From Streptomyces sp. YIM 121038 (GTDB lineage: Bacteria > Actinomycetota > Actinomycetes > Streptomycetales > Streptomycetaceae), in contig NZ_CP030771.1 in NCBI RefSeq assembly GCF_006088715.1, forward strand, positions 3,224,001-3,288,000: 64,000 nt of DNA, written 5' to 3'. The notes under the pieces are model-generated. The model had not been told where the DNA came from, did not search any database, and saw only the letters and a program-made list of their open reading frames with translations. The position numbers and the translations under genes are program-made. Shown here in pieces: positions 34,908 to 43,435 of this stretch. Numbering within the stretch: the first letter of the stretch is position 1; every line of letters starts with the position of its first letter.

Positions 34908-35734
34908 CGCGCCCCGGGAACGTCCAGGAACTCCTCGGCGCCGCCCTCGCGGGCGAACTGGGGCCCGATCCGGCCGGTCTCACGGCCACCAGCGTGTTCT
35001 GGATCCACCACGGCACGCGGCTCGCCGGGGGCGACGTCACCTACCTCAACCAGTACGTCCTCGTCCGCGTCGGCGGGGCCTTCGGCGGCTGCGCCTTCGA
35101 GGCGGGCGAGATCGACCCGGCCATCTGCCGCGAGGCGTCGGGGAGTTCGCTCGGCACACTCCTGAAGGACGCGCCGACGCCGCTGCGCACGGCCGCCCTC
35201 GACGCCTATCTGGCCTGTGTCGCGCCGCACCGGCGAACGCCCGGGGCCGAGCCGGTGACGCTGCCCGCCGGGCCGCCGGAGGTGCGCGCGGTGGCCCGGG
35301 ACACGGCCATCGCGGGCCTGCTCGACATCGAGCCGGGCGCCAGGGTCGCGCTGATCGGCGTCGTCAACCCGCTCGTCGCGGCGATCCGCGAGCGCGGCGG
35401 CGACCCGCTGCCCTGCGACTTCAACCTGCGGACGACCCAGTGGGGCGACCCCGTGAGCCGCGACATGCACGAGGTCCTCGACGCCGCGGACGCCGTCGTC
35501 GCCACCGGCATGACCCTGTCCAACGGCAGCTTCGACACGATCCTCGCCCGCTGCCGCGAGCGGGGCGTCCCGCTGGTCGTGTACGCGCAGTCCGGCAGCG
35601 CGGTCGCGCGGGCCTTCCTGGGCGCGGGGGTCACCGCGCTGTCCGCGGAGCCGTTCCCGTTCTCGCAGTTCAGCGCCGAGCCGACGGTCCTGTACCGGTA
35701 CCGGGCCGCGCCGGGCGACGAGGACGGGGCGTGA
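34904..35734 (+). CDS. DUF4213/DUF364 (putative heavy-metal chelation) protein
   Basis: A 276-residue protein. The N-terminal third (VFWIHHGTRLAGGDVTYLNQYVLVRVGGAFGGCAFEAGE) matches the DUF4213 cap, and the rest (DIEPGARVALIGVVNPLVAAIRE…EVLDAADAVVATGMTLSNGSFDTIL) is the Rossmann-like DUF364 domain. Structural studies of this family suggested a metal-chelating or small-ligand site, but no reaction is known. The His pair (WIHHG) and Cys residues (GGCAFE) in the cap could bind metal. It is tied by four-base overlaps to the methyltransferase before it and the kinase after it. Position suggests it handles or modifies the metallophore or the metal itself. Confidence 0.7.
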   Translation: MTRPGNVQELLGAALAGELGPDPAGLTATSVFWIHHGTRLAGGDVTYLNQYVLVRVGGAFGGCAFEAGEIDPAICREASGSSLGTLLKDAPTPLRTAALDAYLACVAPHRRTPGAEPVTLPAGPPEVRAVARDTAIAGLLDIEPGARVALIGVVNPLVAAIRERGGDPLPCDFNLRTTQWGDPVSRDMHEVLDAADAVVATGMTLSNGSFDTILARCRERGVPLVVYAQSGSAVARAFLGAGVTALSAEPFPFSQFSAEPTVLYRYRAAPGDEDGA

Positions 35735-36744
35735 GGGCCGGGACCGGGCGGGCCGCCTGTCACCACGGCGAGATCCTCCAGGGCGTGTTCCTTGACGGGC
35801 GCGGGCGGCGCGTCGCGGGCCTGGTCACGCTGCCGCTCGCCGGGCTCGGCACCCGCGCGGAGTTCACCCGCCGCCCGGGCACCGCGGCAGTGACGGTGGT
35901 CCCCGCCGACCGCACCAAGGCGCTGCGCGCGGCGACGTACGCCCTCGCCGAGTGCGCCGCGCACTGCCGGAGGCCGCTGGGCGGCGGCGAGTTGCGGCTC
36001 GTCGGCGACGTCCCGGTGGGGCTCGGCATGGGTTCGTCCAGCAGCGACGTGATCGCGGCCGTGCGCGCGGTCGCCGACGCGTTCGGCGTGCGCCTCGCGC
36101 CTGCGGCGGTCGCGCGCCTCGCGGTGCGCGCCGAGCGGGCCTCGGACCCGCTGATGCTGGACGGCCGCGCGCTGCTGTTCGCCCAGCGCGAGGGCCGCGT
36201 CCTGGAGGACCTCGGCGCGGCCCTGCCCCCGGCGGTCGTCGTCGGCTGCGCGCTCGGCGGCGGCCGGTCGGTGGACACCCTCGCGCTGCCCGCCCCCGCC
36301 CCGGCGGACGACACCGACGTACCGGCCTACGAGCGGCTGCGGGGACTGCTGCGCCAGGCCGTCGCCGCCGCCGACCCCGCGCTGCTCGGCCACGTCGCCA
36401 CCGAGAGCGCCCGGCTGCGCCAGCGGGTCCTGCCGCACGCGGAGTTCACCGCGCTCACCGGCATCGCGGGCCGCGTCGGCGCGCTCGGCGTACAGGTCGC
36501 GCACAGCGGCAACGTGGCGGGGCTGCTCTTCGACCCCGCCGCGCGGGACCTGCGCGGCCGGGTGCGCGCCTGCCGCCGGGCCCTCGCGGCCACGGGCATC
36601 CCCGCCACCTACACCTTCCACACCACCCCCACCCCGCCTGCGACCCCGAGCGAGGAGTCCCCGCATGGACGAGCACATCGCGGAAGCGATCGGCCGCCCC
36701 GACCTGATACGCGTGGCCGACGGGTTCGTCTGCCTGCGCTTTGA
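35731..36744 (+). CDS. GHMP-family small-molecule kinase, PduX/L-threonine-kinase-like
   Basis: A 337-residue GHMP kinase. The start AACHHGEILQGVFLDGRG aligns with the GTCGEFVQG opening of PduX, the L-threonine kinase of cobamide synthesis. The ATP-binding motif 2 is VGDVPVGLGMGSSSSDVIAAVRA (about residues 90–112). The C-terminal motif 3 is VGALGVQVAHSGNVAGLLF. GTG 35731 overlaps the DUF364 stop. The last 80 bases overlap the PLP gene, and the extra C-terminal tail (PHGRAHRGSDRPPRP) is not family-like, so its end is unusual. The likely reaction is ATP-dependent O-phosphorylation of a hydroxy amino acid (Thr, Ser or homoserine), making a leaving group for the next enzyme. No cobamide genes are nearby. 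Confidence 0.75.
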   Translation: MRAGTGRAACHHGEILQGVFLDGRGRRVAGLVTLPLAGLGTRAEFTRRPGTAAVTVVPADRTKALRAATYALAECAAHCRRPLGGGELRLVGDVPVGLGMGSSSSDVIAAVRAVADAFGVRLAPAAVARLAVRAERASDPLMLDGRALLFAQREGRVLEDLGAALPPAVVVGCALGGGRSVDTLALPAPAPADDTDVPAYERLRGLLRQAVAAADPALLGHVATESARLRQRVLPHAEFTALTGIAGRVGALGVQVAHSGNVAGLLFDPAARDLRGRVRACRRALAATGIPATYTFHTTPTPPATPSEESPHGRAHRGSDRPPRPDTRGRRVRLPAL

Positions 36745-37714
36745 GACCATGAAGGCCGTCTCGGCCCTCGCGGCCGTGCGCCACCTCCTGGACACCGGCG
36801 CGGTGCGCCGCGGCGACACGCTGCTCGACAGTTCGAGCGGCATCTACGCCTACGCGCTTGCGCTCGCCTGCCACCGCTACGGCATGCGCTGCCACATCGT
36901 CGGCTCCACCACCGTCGACCACACCCTGCGCACCCAACTGGCCGTCCTCGGCGCCACCTTGGAGCAGATGCCGCCGAGCGACGACCTGAAGCTCGACCAG
37001 CGGCGGCGCGTCGCGCGCGTCCACGAGATCCTGCGCGAGCACCCCGAGTACTTCTGGATGCGGCAGTACCACGACGACATCCACTACCTCGGCTACGAGG
37101 CGATCGCGGACCGCGTGTGCGCGGAGACCGGCGCCACCGGCGGCCTCACCCTCGTCGGCGGCGTGGGCTCCGGCGCCTCCACCGGCGCCCTCGCCCGCTA
37201 CGCGCGGGCCCGCCGCCCCGACGTGCGCCTGGTCGGCGTGCAGCCCTTCGGCAGCGTCACCTTCGGCAGCGAACACGTCGCCGACCCGGAGATCATCATC
37301 GCCGGGATCGGCAGCTCCATCCCGTTCGCCAACGTCCGCCACCCGGCGTACGACACCCTGCACTGGCTGTCCTTCGACACCGCGCTCGCCGGGAGCGTGG
37401 ACCTGCTGCGGCGGCACGCGGTGTTCGCGGGCCTGTCCACCGGCGCCGGATACGCGGCCGCGCGCTGGGAGCACGCCGCCGACCCCGGCCGCACCACGGT
37501 CTTCGTCGCCGCCGACACCGGCCACCGCTACGTGGACACGGTCTTCGCCCGGCACGCGGAGGCGGCCCCGCTGGCGTCCCTGGCGCCGCGCACGGTCACG
37601 TCCCTGGACGCGCTCGCGCTGCCCTGGTCGCGGATGGAGTGGGCGGGCGCGGCGGCCCCGGCCCCGGCCGCGGCGGGAACAGAGTCCGCGCGGGGGCCGT
37701 TGCAGCGCACATAG
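36665..37714 (+). CDS. cysteine-synthase-like fold-type II PLP enzyme, divergent
   Basis: A 349-residue PLP-dependent enzyme of the beta family. Lys30 in RFETMKAVSALAAV is the expected Schiff-base residue. The substrate-binding loop, usually TSGNTG, is SSGIYAYALALA, so the Asn that hydrogen-bonds PLP O3' is Ile. The phosphate-binding loop is LVGGVGSGASTGALARY, and VGVQPFGSVTFG is the following strand. Family members replace an acetyl or phosphate group on serine/homoserine with a nucleophile; SbnA, for example, uses O-phosphoserine to start 2,3-diaminopropionate synthesis. GAGGAG upstream supports ATG 36665. The pairing with a kinase directly upstream suggests an O-phospho amino-acid substrate. 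The product is unknown. Confidence 0.75.
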   Translation: MDEHIAEAIGRPDLIRVADGFVCLRFETMKAVSALAAVRHLLDTGAVRRGDTLLDSSSGIYAYALALACHRYGMRCHIVGSTTVDHTLRTQLAVLGATLEQMPPSDDLKLDQRRRVARVHEILREHPEYFWMRQYHDDIHYLGYEAIADRVCAETGATGGLTLVGGVGSGASTGALARYARARRPDVRLVGVQPFGSVTFGSEHVADPEIIIAGIGSSIPFANVRHPAYDTLHWLSFDTALAGSVDLLRRHAVFAGLSTGAGYAAARWEHAADPGRTTVFVAADTGHRYVDTVFARHAEAAPLASLAPRTVTSLDALALPWSRMEWAGAAAPAPAAAGTESARGPLQRT

Positions 37715-37741
37715 AGATCATTGCGGCCGCGGGGAGGCGTG

Positions 37742-38698
37742 GTGGAGCACGGGGCGGGCGAGGAGGGCGACGTCACCGCGTACGCCGTGGACGCGGTGCG
37801 GCGGCTCGTCGCCGTGGACGCGGCGCACGGCGCCCGCGCCGCCGTGCCGCTGGTGCGCGCGGCCCTGCGTGGCCTGCCCGGCACGGCCGCGGGGCCGCAC
37901 GCGCACCCGGCCCGCCGCCGCCCGCCCGGCGCCGCGCGGGGCGCGGCCGGCGACCGGCTCGCCGCCCTCGCCGAGCTGTACGAGGTCGCCGGGTGGGTCC
38001 TGTTCGACGCGGGCCACTACCGGCGGGCGCACCGGCTCAACGCGCGTGCGCTCGCCCTCGCGGAGCGGTGCGGCGACCGCTGGACGGCCCGCCTCACGCT
38101 CCTGAACGACAGCATGCTCCTGGCCCACACCGGGCGCCCCCGCGCCGCGCTGGCCGCCGCCGCCCGCGCGCGGGGGCCGCGGCCGCTGCCGCCGCGGGTG
38201 GCGAGCCTCGTGCTGGTCCGCGAGGCGCACGCGACCGCGCTGCTCGGCGCCCGGCGGGAGCCGCGCGTCCTGCTGGCGCGGGCCGGGAGCCGGTTCCTCG
38301 ACGGCGTCTCGCGGCACGACCCGCCGTGGGCGTGGTGGCTCGACGAGTGGGAGCTGCTCGGCCACCGCGGCTGGGTCCTCGCCCGGCTCGGCGACACCGA
38401 GGGGGCGGTGCCCGCGCTGCACCGCGCGGCCACCGCCCCCGGCCCGTCCTACCGGCACCTGTTCACCGCCCAGCTGCTCGCGGCCCTCGTCCGCGCGGGG
38501 GCCTGGCGGGACGCGGAGCACCTGGTCGCGGACCTCGCCCCGCACGCCGGGGCCATCGGCTCCGCGCGCACCACGGAGGTCCTCGGGCGGCTCGCCCGCC
38601 GCCTGCGGGAGCCCGGCGCCGCGCCCCCGTCCCTGCGGGACGCCGCCGTGTTCCTCCTGGAGTCACTGCCCGCTACCGGTCCGGCTCGTCGTCCATGA
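37742..38698 (+). CDS. TPR-like helical repeat protein (regulator lacking its HTH)
   Basis: A 318-residue alpha-helical protein. Tetratricopeptide-like repeats are visible: AELYEVAGWVLFDAGHYRRAHRLNARALALAERCGD, TARLTLLNDSMLLAHTGRPRAALAAAARARG and LLGHRGWVLARLGDTEGAVPALHRAAT. This matches the C-terminal part of Streptomyces XRE-type TPR regulators (NsdA-like), but no helix-turn-helix precedes it. GTG 37742 follows a GGGGAGG at four bases; GTG 37739 is also possible. It starts 27 bases after the PLP gene and may belong to the Zur-controlled operon or to the signalling genes after it. Its 3' end overlaps the convergent FHA gene by 26 bases. Confidence 0.6.
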   Translation: MEHGAGEEGDVTAYAVDAVRRLVAVDAAHGARAAVPLVRAALRGLPGTAAGPHAHPARRRPPGAARGAAGDRLAALAELYEVAGWVLFDAGHYRRAHRLNARALALAERCGDRWTARLTLLNDSMLLAHTGRPRAALAAAARARGPRPLPPRVASLVLVREAHATALLGARREPRVLLARAGSRFLDGVSRHDPPWAWWLDEWELLGHRGWVLARLGDTEGAVPALHRAATAPGPSYRHLFTAQLLAALVRAGAWRDAEHLVADLAPHAGAIGSARTTEVLGRLARRLREPGAAPPSLRDAAVFLLESLPATGPARRP

Positions 38699-39446
38699 GG
38701 CCGAGGTCGGGCGGCACCAGCGTGGTGGACTCCACCAGGCCCCTGAGCAGGTTGTGCAGCAGGCTGTTGTCGGACGGGCGGCCCACCGACGTGTCGTGCA
38801 GGAGCGGGTACGGGAAGCCGCTGTCGTGCAGCCTGCGCCGCACGACCTCGATCCGGTACTCGATCCTGCGCTCCCCCCAGAGCTCGTCGGGGCGCAGATA
38901 GGCGAGCTGCTCGGCCGCCCTGGGATAGGTCAGCGGGCGCGGGCTCTCCTCGTACAGCAGGTACTCCTGGCCGAGGACGACGAGCAGCAGCCGCTCCTCG
39001 TCCGACAGCGCCCACCGCTTGGGCGGCACGGTGTCGGCGCGGCGGCGGGAGACCGGGCCCAGGTCGTCGTGGCCCGTGACGTACAGCTCGACCAGGTGCT
39101 CGCGGTAGCCGGAGCCGCGTACGAACAGTGGGGTGTAGCCCGGCGCGAGCGGCACCGGGTCGGTGCTGGAGTGCATCATCCGGCCGCGCGGCAGGCGCAG
39201 CAGCTGGCGTCCGGTGTTGCGCAGCCACCAGGCGCGGTCGCGGTAGGTGAGTTCGCCGTGGCGGCGGCTCACCATCAGGTCGTGCTCGCCGACGCCGAGG
39301 TCGACGCCGGGCTCCTCGCCGCGTCCGAACCGCACGGTCAGGCCGGGCCTCGGCGGGGCCTGGAGGTCGCCGGTGACGGTGCGCGCGTGCAGGGTGCCCG
39401 GCGGCGCGGGCGCGACGCCGCGCGCGAGGCTCGCGGGACCGTTCAT
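38673..39446 (-). CDS. FHA-domain protein
   Basis: A 257-residue cytoplasmic protein. The forkhead-associated domain spans about residues 35–105, with the phosphothreonine-binding residues in VRFGRGEEP, LMVSRRHGEL and WWLRNTGRQLLRL. The C-terminal half (WALSDEERLLLVVLGQEYLLYE…ELWGERRIEYRIEVVRRRLHD) has the shape of a winged-helix or small all-helical domain. AGGAGGAG upstream supports ATG 39446. It lies just downstream of the membrane Ser/Thr kinase gene on the same strand (79 bases apart), so it is a good candidate to read that kinase's phosphorylation. Confidence 0.8.
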   Translation of the reverse strand: MNGPASLARGVAPAPPGTLHARTVTGDLQAPPRPGLTVRFGRGEEPGVDLGVGEHDLMVSRRHGELTYRDRAWWLRNTGRQLLRLPRGRMMHSSTDPVPLAPGYTPLFVRGSGYREHLVELYVTGHDDLGPVSRRRADTVPPKRWALSDEERLLLVVLGQEYLLYEESPRPLTYPRAAEQLAYLRPDELWGERRIEYRIEVVRRRLHDSGFPYPLLHDTSVGRPSDNSLLHNLLRGLVESTTLVPPDLGLMDDEPDR

Positions 39447-39525
39447 GGGCGTCTCCTCCTTGACCGCACGGTGTCCGCCAGTGTGGGCGGCCGGGCCCGG
39501 GACCCGTCCCGGAGCGCCCCTGCGG

Positions 39526-41430
39526 TCAGCGGAGTTCGGCCACCGCCGCCGTGGCGAAGCGCAGGGCGAGGCGGCGCAGCCGCTCCTGGGAGGGGTCGCC
39601 GCCGACGGTGACGTTCAGGGTCTCGACGGAGCGGCCGCCGCCCGGGCCGCGGTGGACGACGCGGACGCGGCAGGTGCGCGGCCCCTCCGCGCCCGGCTCG
39701 ACGACGGCGCGGCGGCCGCCGACGCGGGTGAGCGTGCCGTCGCTCGCGTCCGGCACCGAGCTGCCCTGGTCGAAGCGCAGCTCCAGCCAGAGGCGGCTGG
39801 TGGTGCTCGCCCACTTGCATTCCCAGTTGCCGAAGCCGACGTGGGGGTCGCGGGCGTCGACGCCGGGCATGGCTTCGAGGGCCCGCCCGGTCAGGAGCGC
39901 GCAGGCGTCCTGGTGGACGAGGGAGTCGGGCCCGGCCTCGGGGCGGCGGGCGAGCGGCCCGGCGTTGAGCCGCCGCACGGCCGTGCGGGTGGCGGCGTCC
40001 GCCATGGCGCACAGCCGCGCGGCGTCGACGCGCTGGGCCCGATTGCCGGACCCGGTGTCCTCCACGACGACGACGGCGTGCGCGTCGCGTTCGGTGGCCG
40101 GGAACAGCGCACGGACGCACTCGTCGCTGTCGCCGGACTCCTTCGCCACGGCCACGTCGCCCTGGGTGCGGTGGGGTGCGGGCCGTCCGGATGCGCCGCC
40201 CGTGTCGAGGTGGAACTGGACGTCCACGGGGGCGTCGCCGCCGGTGTCCACGAGGATGTCGCAGCGGTCGAAGTTGCCGTAGCGGCGGTCGAGTTCGGTT
40301 TCGCCGAAGCGTTCGAGGGCGGCCGGGTCCGCGAGGGCACACGGGTCGACGGTGCGGTGGTCACCGAGGGGCGGGGCCGCCGGGGTCCGGTGCGCGCCGC
40401 CGGAGCCGTCGTCGTGGCCCCCCGGCCGCAGGGGCGGCAGCCACAGGGCGGCGGCGAGCGTCACCCCGGCCACGGCCGCCACGATCAGGAACTGCCGTGA
40501 CCTGCCCGGCAGCACCATCCGCCCGGAGCTCTCGCTGTCCTGGCCGACGCCCTCGCCCGCGCCGTCGCCGCCCATGTCGCCGCGCGGCAGCGGCTCCTGC
40601 GGGCCCGCGATCCCGGCGAGCAGCCGGCCCGCCTCGGCCGCGCCCGGGCGGTTCTTCGGCGCGGGGTCGAGCATCGCGGGAAGGAGGTCGCCGAGCGGGC
40701 CGAGGTCCGGGTCGAGGGCGACCTCGCCGCGCTCGGCCTGCCGCTCGGCGACGAACGGGTCGACGTCGCCGCCGGTGCGCGGGCGCGGCGGGCGGCCGGT
40801 GACGAGGGTGTGCAGCAGGGCGGCGAGGGAGAACACGTCCGACGCCGGTTCGGGACGGCCGCGCACGACTTCGGGGGCGGCGTAGTCGGGCGTGTAGCTG
40901 AGCGTGCCGGGCGGGGTGAGGGTCTCCTGACCGCCCACCCGGTAGGCGGCGCCGAAGTCCGCGAGCTTGGCGAGGCCTTCGGGGGTGGCGACGACGTTGC
41001 CGGGCTTCACGTCGCCGTGCACGATCCCCTCGGCGTGCAGGGCGGCGAGCGCGGCCGCGACCTGGGTGCCGACGCGCGCGGCCCGCCGGGGCGTGAGCGG
41101 CGGCCGGTCCGCGAGGCTGCCCCCGGACACGTACTCCATGACCAGCCAGGACGCGGTCCTGCGGCGCGGCAGGGCGCGCTCGGGCAGCGTGAGCACGTCG
41201 TGCAGGGTGACGACGTGGGGGTGGCTGAACCGCGCGAGGGCGCGGGCCTCGGCCTCCAGGCGGTCGGACTCCCTGCGGTCGGTGCCGCGGCGGCCGCGCC
41301 GCCGCAGCCGCTTGAGGATGACCTGGCGGGGCAGCCGCTGGTCGCGGGCGATCCACACCTCGCCCATGCCCCCGTGGAGGGGGCCGCGCACCAGCCGGTA
41401 GCGCCCGCCGACCGTCGTGCCCCGGCGCAC
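39526..41430 (-). CDS. membrane-anchored Ser/Thr protein kinase (PknB-like)
   Basis: A 634-residue protein. The kinase domain spans about residues 8–275: glycine loop PLHGGMGEVWIA, catalytic Lys in QVILKRL, catalytic loop VHGDVKPGN (HGD instead of HRD), metal-binding LADFGAAY and APE in YAAPEVV. It should be active. One membrane helix follows near residue 320 (FLIVAAVAGVTLAAALWLPPL). The outer part is Cys-containing (DPCALADPAALERFG, DRCDILVD, QDACALLTG), resembling DUF3558-like sensor domains in two copies, not PASTA. The Cys pairs may form disulfides. GTG 41430 is the start. The FHA gene follows. Confidence 0.85.
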   Translation of the reverse strand: MRRGTTVGGRYRLVRGPLHGGMGEVWIARDQRLPRQVILKRLRRRGRRGTDRRESDRLEAEARALARFSHPHVVTLHDVLTLPERALPRRRTASWLVMEYVSGGSLADRPPLTPRRAARVGTQVAAALAALHAEGIVHGDVKPGNVVATPEGLAKLADFGAAYRVGGQETLTPPGTLSYTPDYAAPEVVRGRPEPASDVFSLAALLHTLVTGRPPRPRTGGDVDPFVAERQAERGEVALDPDLGPLGDLLPAMLDPAPKNRPGAAEAGRLLAGIAGPQEPLPRGDMGGDGAGEGVGQDSESSGRMVLPGRSRQFLIVAAVAGVTLAAALWLPPLRPGGHDDGSGGAHRTPAAPPLGDHRTVDPCALADPAALERFGETELDRRYGNFDRCDILVDTGGDAPVDVQFHLDTGGASGRPAPHRTQGDVAVAKESGDSDECVRALFPATERDAHAVVVVEDTGSGNRAQRVDAARLCAMADAATRTAVRRLNAGPLARRPEAGPDSLVHQDACALLTGRALEAMPGVDARDPHVGFGNWECKWASTTSRLWLELRFDQGSSVPDASDGTLTRVGGRRAVVEPGAEGPRTCRVRVVHRGPGGGRSVETLNVTVGGDPSQERLRRLALRFATAAVAELR

Positions 41431-41528
41431 CCCTGCTCCCCTCAGCCGTGGTCAGCACCCCGCGGGCGGCCGTGGGCGGCCACGCGCTCACCGAACCTAC
41501 TGCGGGTACGGGGCACGCCACAGGGCCT

Positions 41529-42353
41529 TCACGGGATGTCCGCGCACCGCACGCGCTCCGGCGCACCGTCCGCGGGCTCCCCCGCCGGTTCCCGGTGGTC
41601 GAAGGCGATCAGGGGGTCGCCGGTCAGCGGGTGGTCCAGGACGGCCGCCCGGACGCCGAACACCTCGGCGAGCAGCGCGGGCGTGAGCACCTCGCGCGGC
41701 GGCCCGGACGCGACGACGCGCCCGCCGTGCAGCACGTGCAGGCGGTCGCAGACCGAGGCGGCCGCGTTGAGGTCGTGCAGGGACACGAGCGTGGTGCGCC
41801 CCTTGCCGCGCAGCAGGGCGAGCAGTTCCACCTGGTGGCGCACGTCGAGGTGGTTGGTCGGCTCGTCGAGCACGAGGACGTCGGGGTCCTGGGCGAACGC
41901 GCGGGCCAGCAGGACGCGTTGGCGCTCGCCGCCGGACAGGGCCGCGAAGCGGCGCCCGGCCGCCGCGTCCATGCCGACCTCGGCGAGGGCGCGCGCGACG
42001 GTGTCCCGGTCCGCCGCGTCGTCCCCGGCGAAGGCCCGCTTGTAGGGCGTGCGTCCCATCGCGACGACCTCGCGCACGGTCAGCTCGACGTCCGCGCCGC
42101 GCTCCTGCGGCAGCGCGGCGACGTGCCGGGCCGACCGCGCGGGGGTCAGCTCGCGCAGATCGGTCCCGTCCAGGAGCACCCGGCCCGCCACCGGCCGCAG
42201 ATGGCGGTAGACGGTGCGCAGGAGCGTGGACTTGCCGCTGCCGTTCGGGCCGACGAGCCCGGTGATCTGCCCCTCGGCGGCGACGAGGTGGGCGCCCGCG
42301 ACGACGGTGCGCCCGGCGTAGGCGACGGACAGGTCCTCGATGTCGACGCGCAC
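41529..42353 (-). CDS. ABC transporter ATPase, FepC-like (second importer)
   Basis: A 274-residue ATPase. Walker A is GPNGSGKST, the signature is ALSGGERQRVLLARAFAQDP, Walker B is VLVLDEPTNHLD, and the switch His is in TTLVSLHDLNAAAS. The end (EVLTPALLAEVFGVRAAVLDHP) is typical of siderophore importers. It begins six bases after the permease stop, so it is the third gene of a lipoprotein–permease–ATPase operon transcribed leftwards. It is about as similar in motifs to the ATPase at 33373 as expected for separate family members, not a recent duplicate. Confidence 0.9.
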   Translation of the reverse strand: MRVDIEDLSVAYAGRTVVAGAHLVAAEGQITGLVGPNGSGKSTLLRTVYRHLRPVAGRVLLDGTDLRELTPARSARHVAALPQERGADVELTVREVVAMGRTPYKRAFAGDDAADRDTVARALAEVGMDAAAGRRFAALSGGERQRVLLARAFAQDPDVLVLDEPTNHLDVRHQVELLALLRGKGRTTLVSLHDLNAAASVCDRLHVLHGGRVVASGPPREVLTPALLAEVFGVRAAVLDHPLTGDPLIAFDHREPAGEPADGAPERVRCADIP

Positions 42354-42359
42354 GCGGCC

Positions 42360-43433
42360 TCAACTCCCGTTCTTCAGACGCCGGTCGAGCAGGAACAGCA
42401 TCGCCGGGGCGCCGATCAGCGAGGTGACTACCCCGACGGGCAGCTCCTGCGCGTCCATGGCGGTCCGGCACACGATGTCGACGACGACCATGAGGACGGC
42501 CCCGCCGAGCGCGGACAGCGGCAGCAGCCTGCGGTGGTCGTCGCCCACCAGGAGGCGCAGGGTGTGCGGCACCATCAGGGCCACGAAGGCGATCGCCCCG
42601 GACACCGCCACCAGGGACCCGGTGAGGACGCTCGTCACCACGAACAGCTCCCGGCGCAGCCGTCCCACGCCGACGCCGAGCCCGGCGGCCGTCTCGTCGC
42701 CCATCAGGAGCGCGTTGAGGCCCCGGGCGCGGGCCTGGAGCAGCACCAGGGCGGCCGGGACGGTCACCGCGGGCACGGCGATCAGCTGCCAGGTGGCGCC
42801 GCTCAGGCTGCCCATGAGCCAGAAGAGCACGCTGTGCGTCTGCTGCTCGTCCCCGGCCTGGAGCACGAGGTAGCTGGTGAACCCGGACAGGAACTGGCCG
42901 ATCGCGACCCCGGCGAGCACGAGCCGCAGGGGCGCGAAGCCGCCGCCGCGCCGGGCCACGGCCCACACCAGGGCGAAGGTCACGAGGGCGCCGGCGAAGG
43001 CCGCGCCGGAGAGCCCGAGCGCGCTGCCCGCGCCCGCCCCGAGGACGATCGCGGCGACGGCCCCCAGGGAGGCGCCGCTGGAGACCCCCAGCAGATAGGG
43101 GTCGGCCAGCGGGTTGCGTACGAGCGCCTGCACGGCGGTGCCGACCAGGCCGAGCCCGGCGCCGACGAGCGCGGCGAGCAGGGCGCGCGGCACCCGCAGC
43201 TGCCACACGATCAGGTCGCTGGTCCCGGGCCTGGGCGCGGCGCCGGTCAGCCTGCGCCCGACGACGCCCCACACCTCGCCCGGCGGCAGCGACGTCGAGC
43301 CCCAGGACACGGCCGCGGTGAGGGCCGCGAGGAGCAGCACGGCCAGACCCGCGGCGACGGGCCCGGCGGGCAGGACCCGCGCGTCGCCGTCGGCGCGGCC
43401 CGCCTCCTTCGCCCCGGTGCGCGGGGACGCCAC
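42360..43433 (-). CDS. FecCD-family ABC permease (second importer)
   Basis: A 357-residue permease with about ten helices. Family signatures are LRVPRALLAALVGAGLGLVGTAVQALVRNPLADPYLLGVSSGAS and VAVSGAIAFVALMVPHTLRLLVGDDHRRLLPLSAL. GTG 43433 is used because it lies two bases after the lipoprotein stop; longer frames only re-read that gene. The permease is shorter at the N-terminus than the one at 32210. It pairs with the neighbouring lipoprotein and ATPase. Confidence 0.85.
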   Translation of the reverse strand: MASPRTGAKEAGRADGDARVLPAGPVAAGLAVLLLAALTAAVSWGSTSLPPGEVWGVVGRRLTGAAPRPGTSDLIVWQLRVPRALLAALVGAGLGLVGTAVQALVRNPLADPYLLGVSSGASLGAVAAIVLGAGAGSALGLSGAAFAGALVTFALVWAVARRGGGFAPLRLVLAGVAIGQFLSGFTSYLVLQAGDEQQTHSVLFWLMGSLSGATWQLIAVPAVTVPAALVLLQARARGLNALLMGDETAAGLGVGVGRLRRELFVVTSVLTGSLVAVSGAIAFVALMVPHTLRLLVGDDHRRLLPLSALGGAVLMVVVDIVCRTAMDAQELPVGVVTSLIGAPAMLFLLDRRLKNGS

Positions 43434-43435
43434 GG

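Noticed and set aside
35731..36744. Interpretation of the PduX-like kinase as part of cobamide salvage with a BtuFCD importer
   Set aside because: No other cobamide gene is present, the promoter carries a Zur-type box and no B12 riboswitch was recognised between 30992 and 31203.
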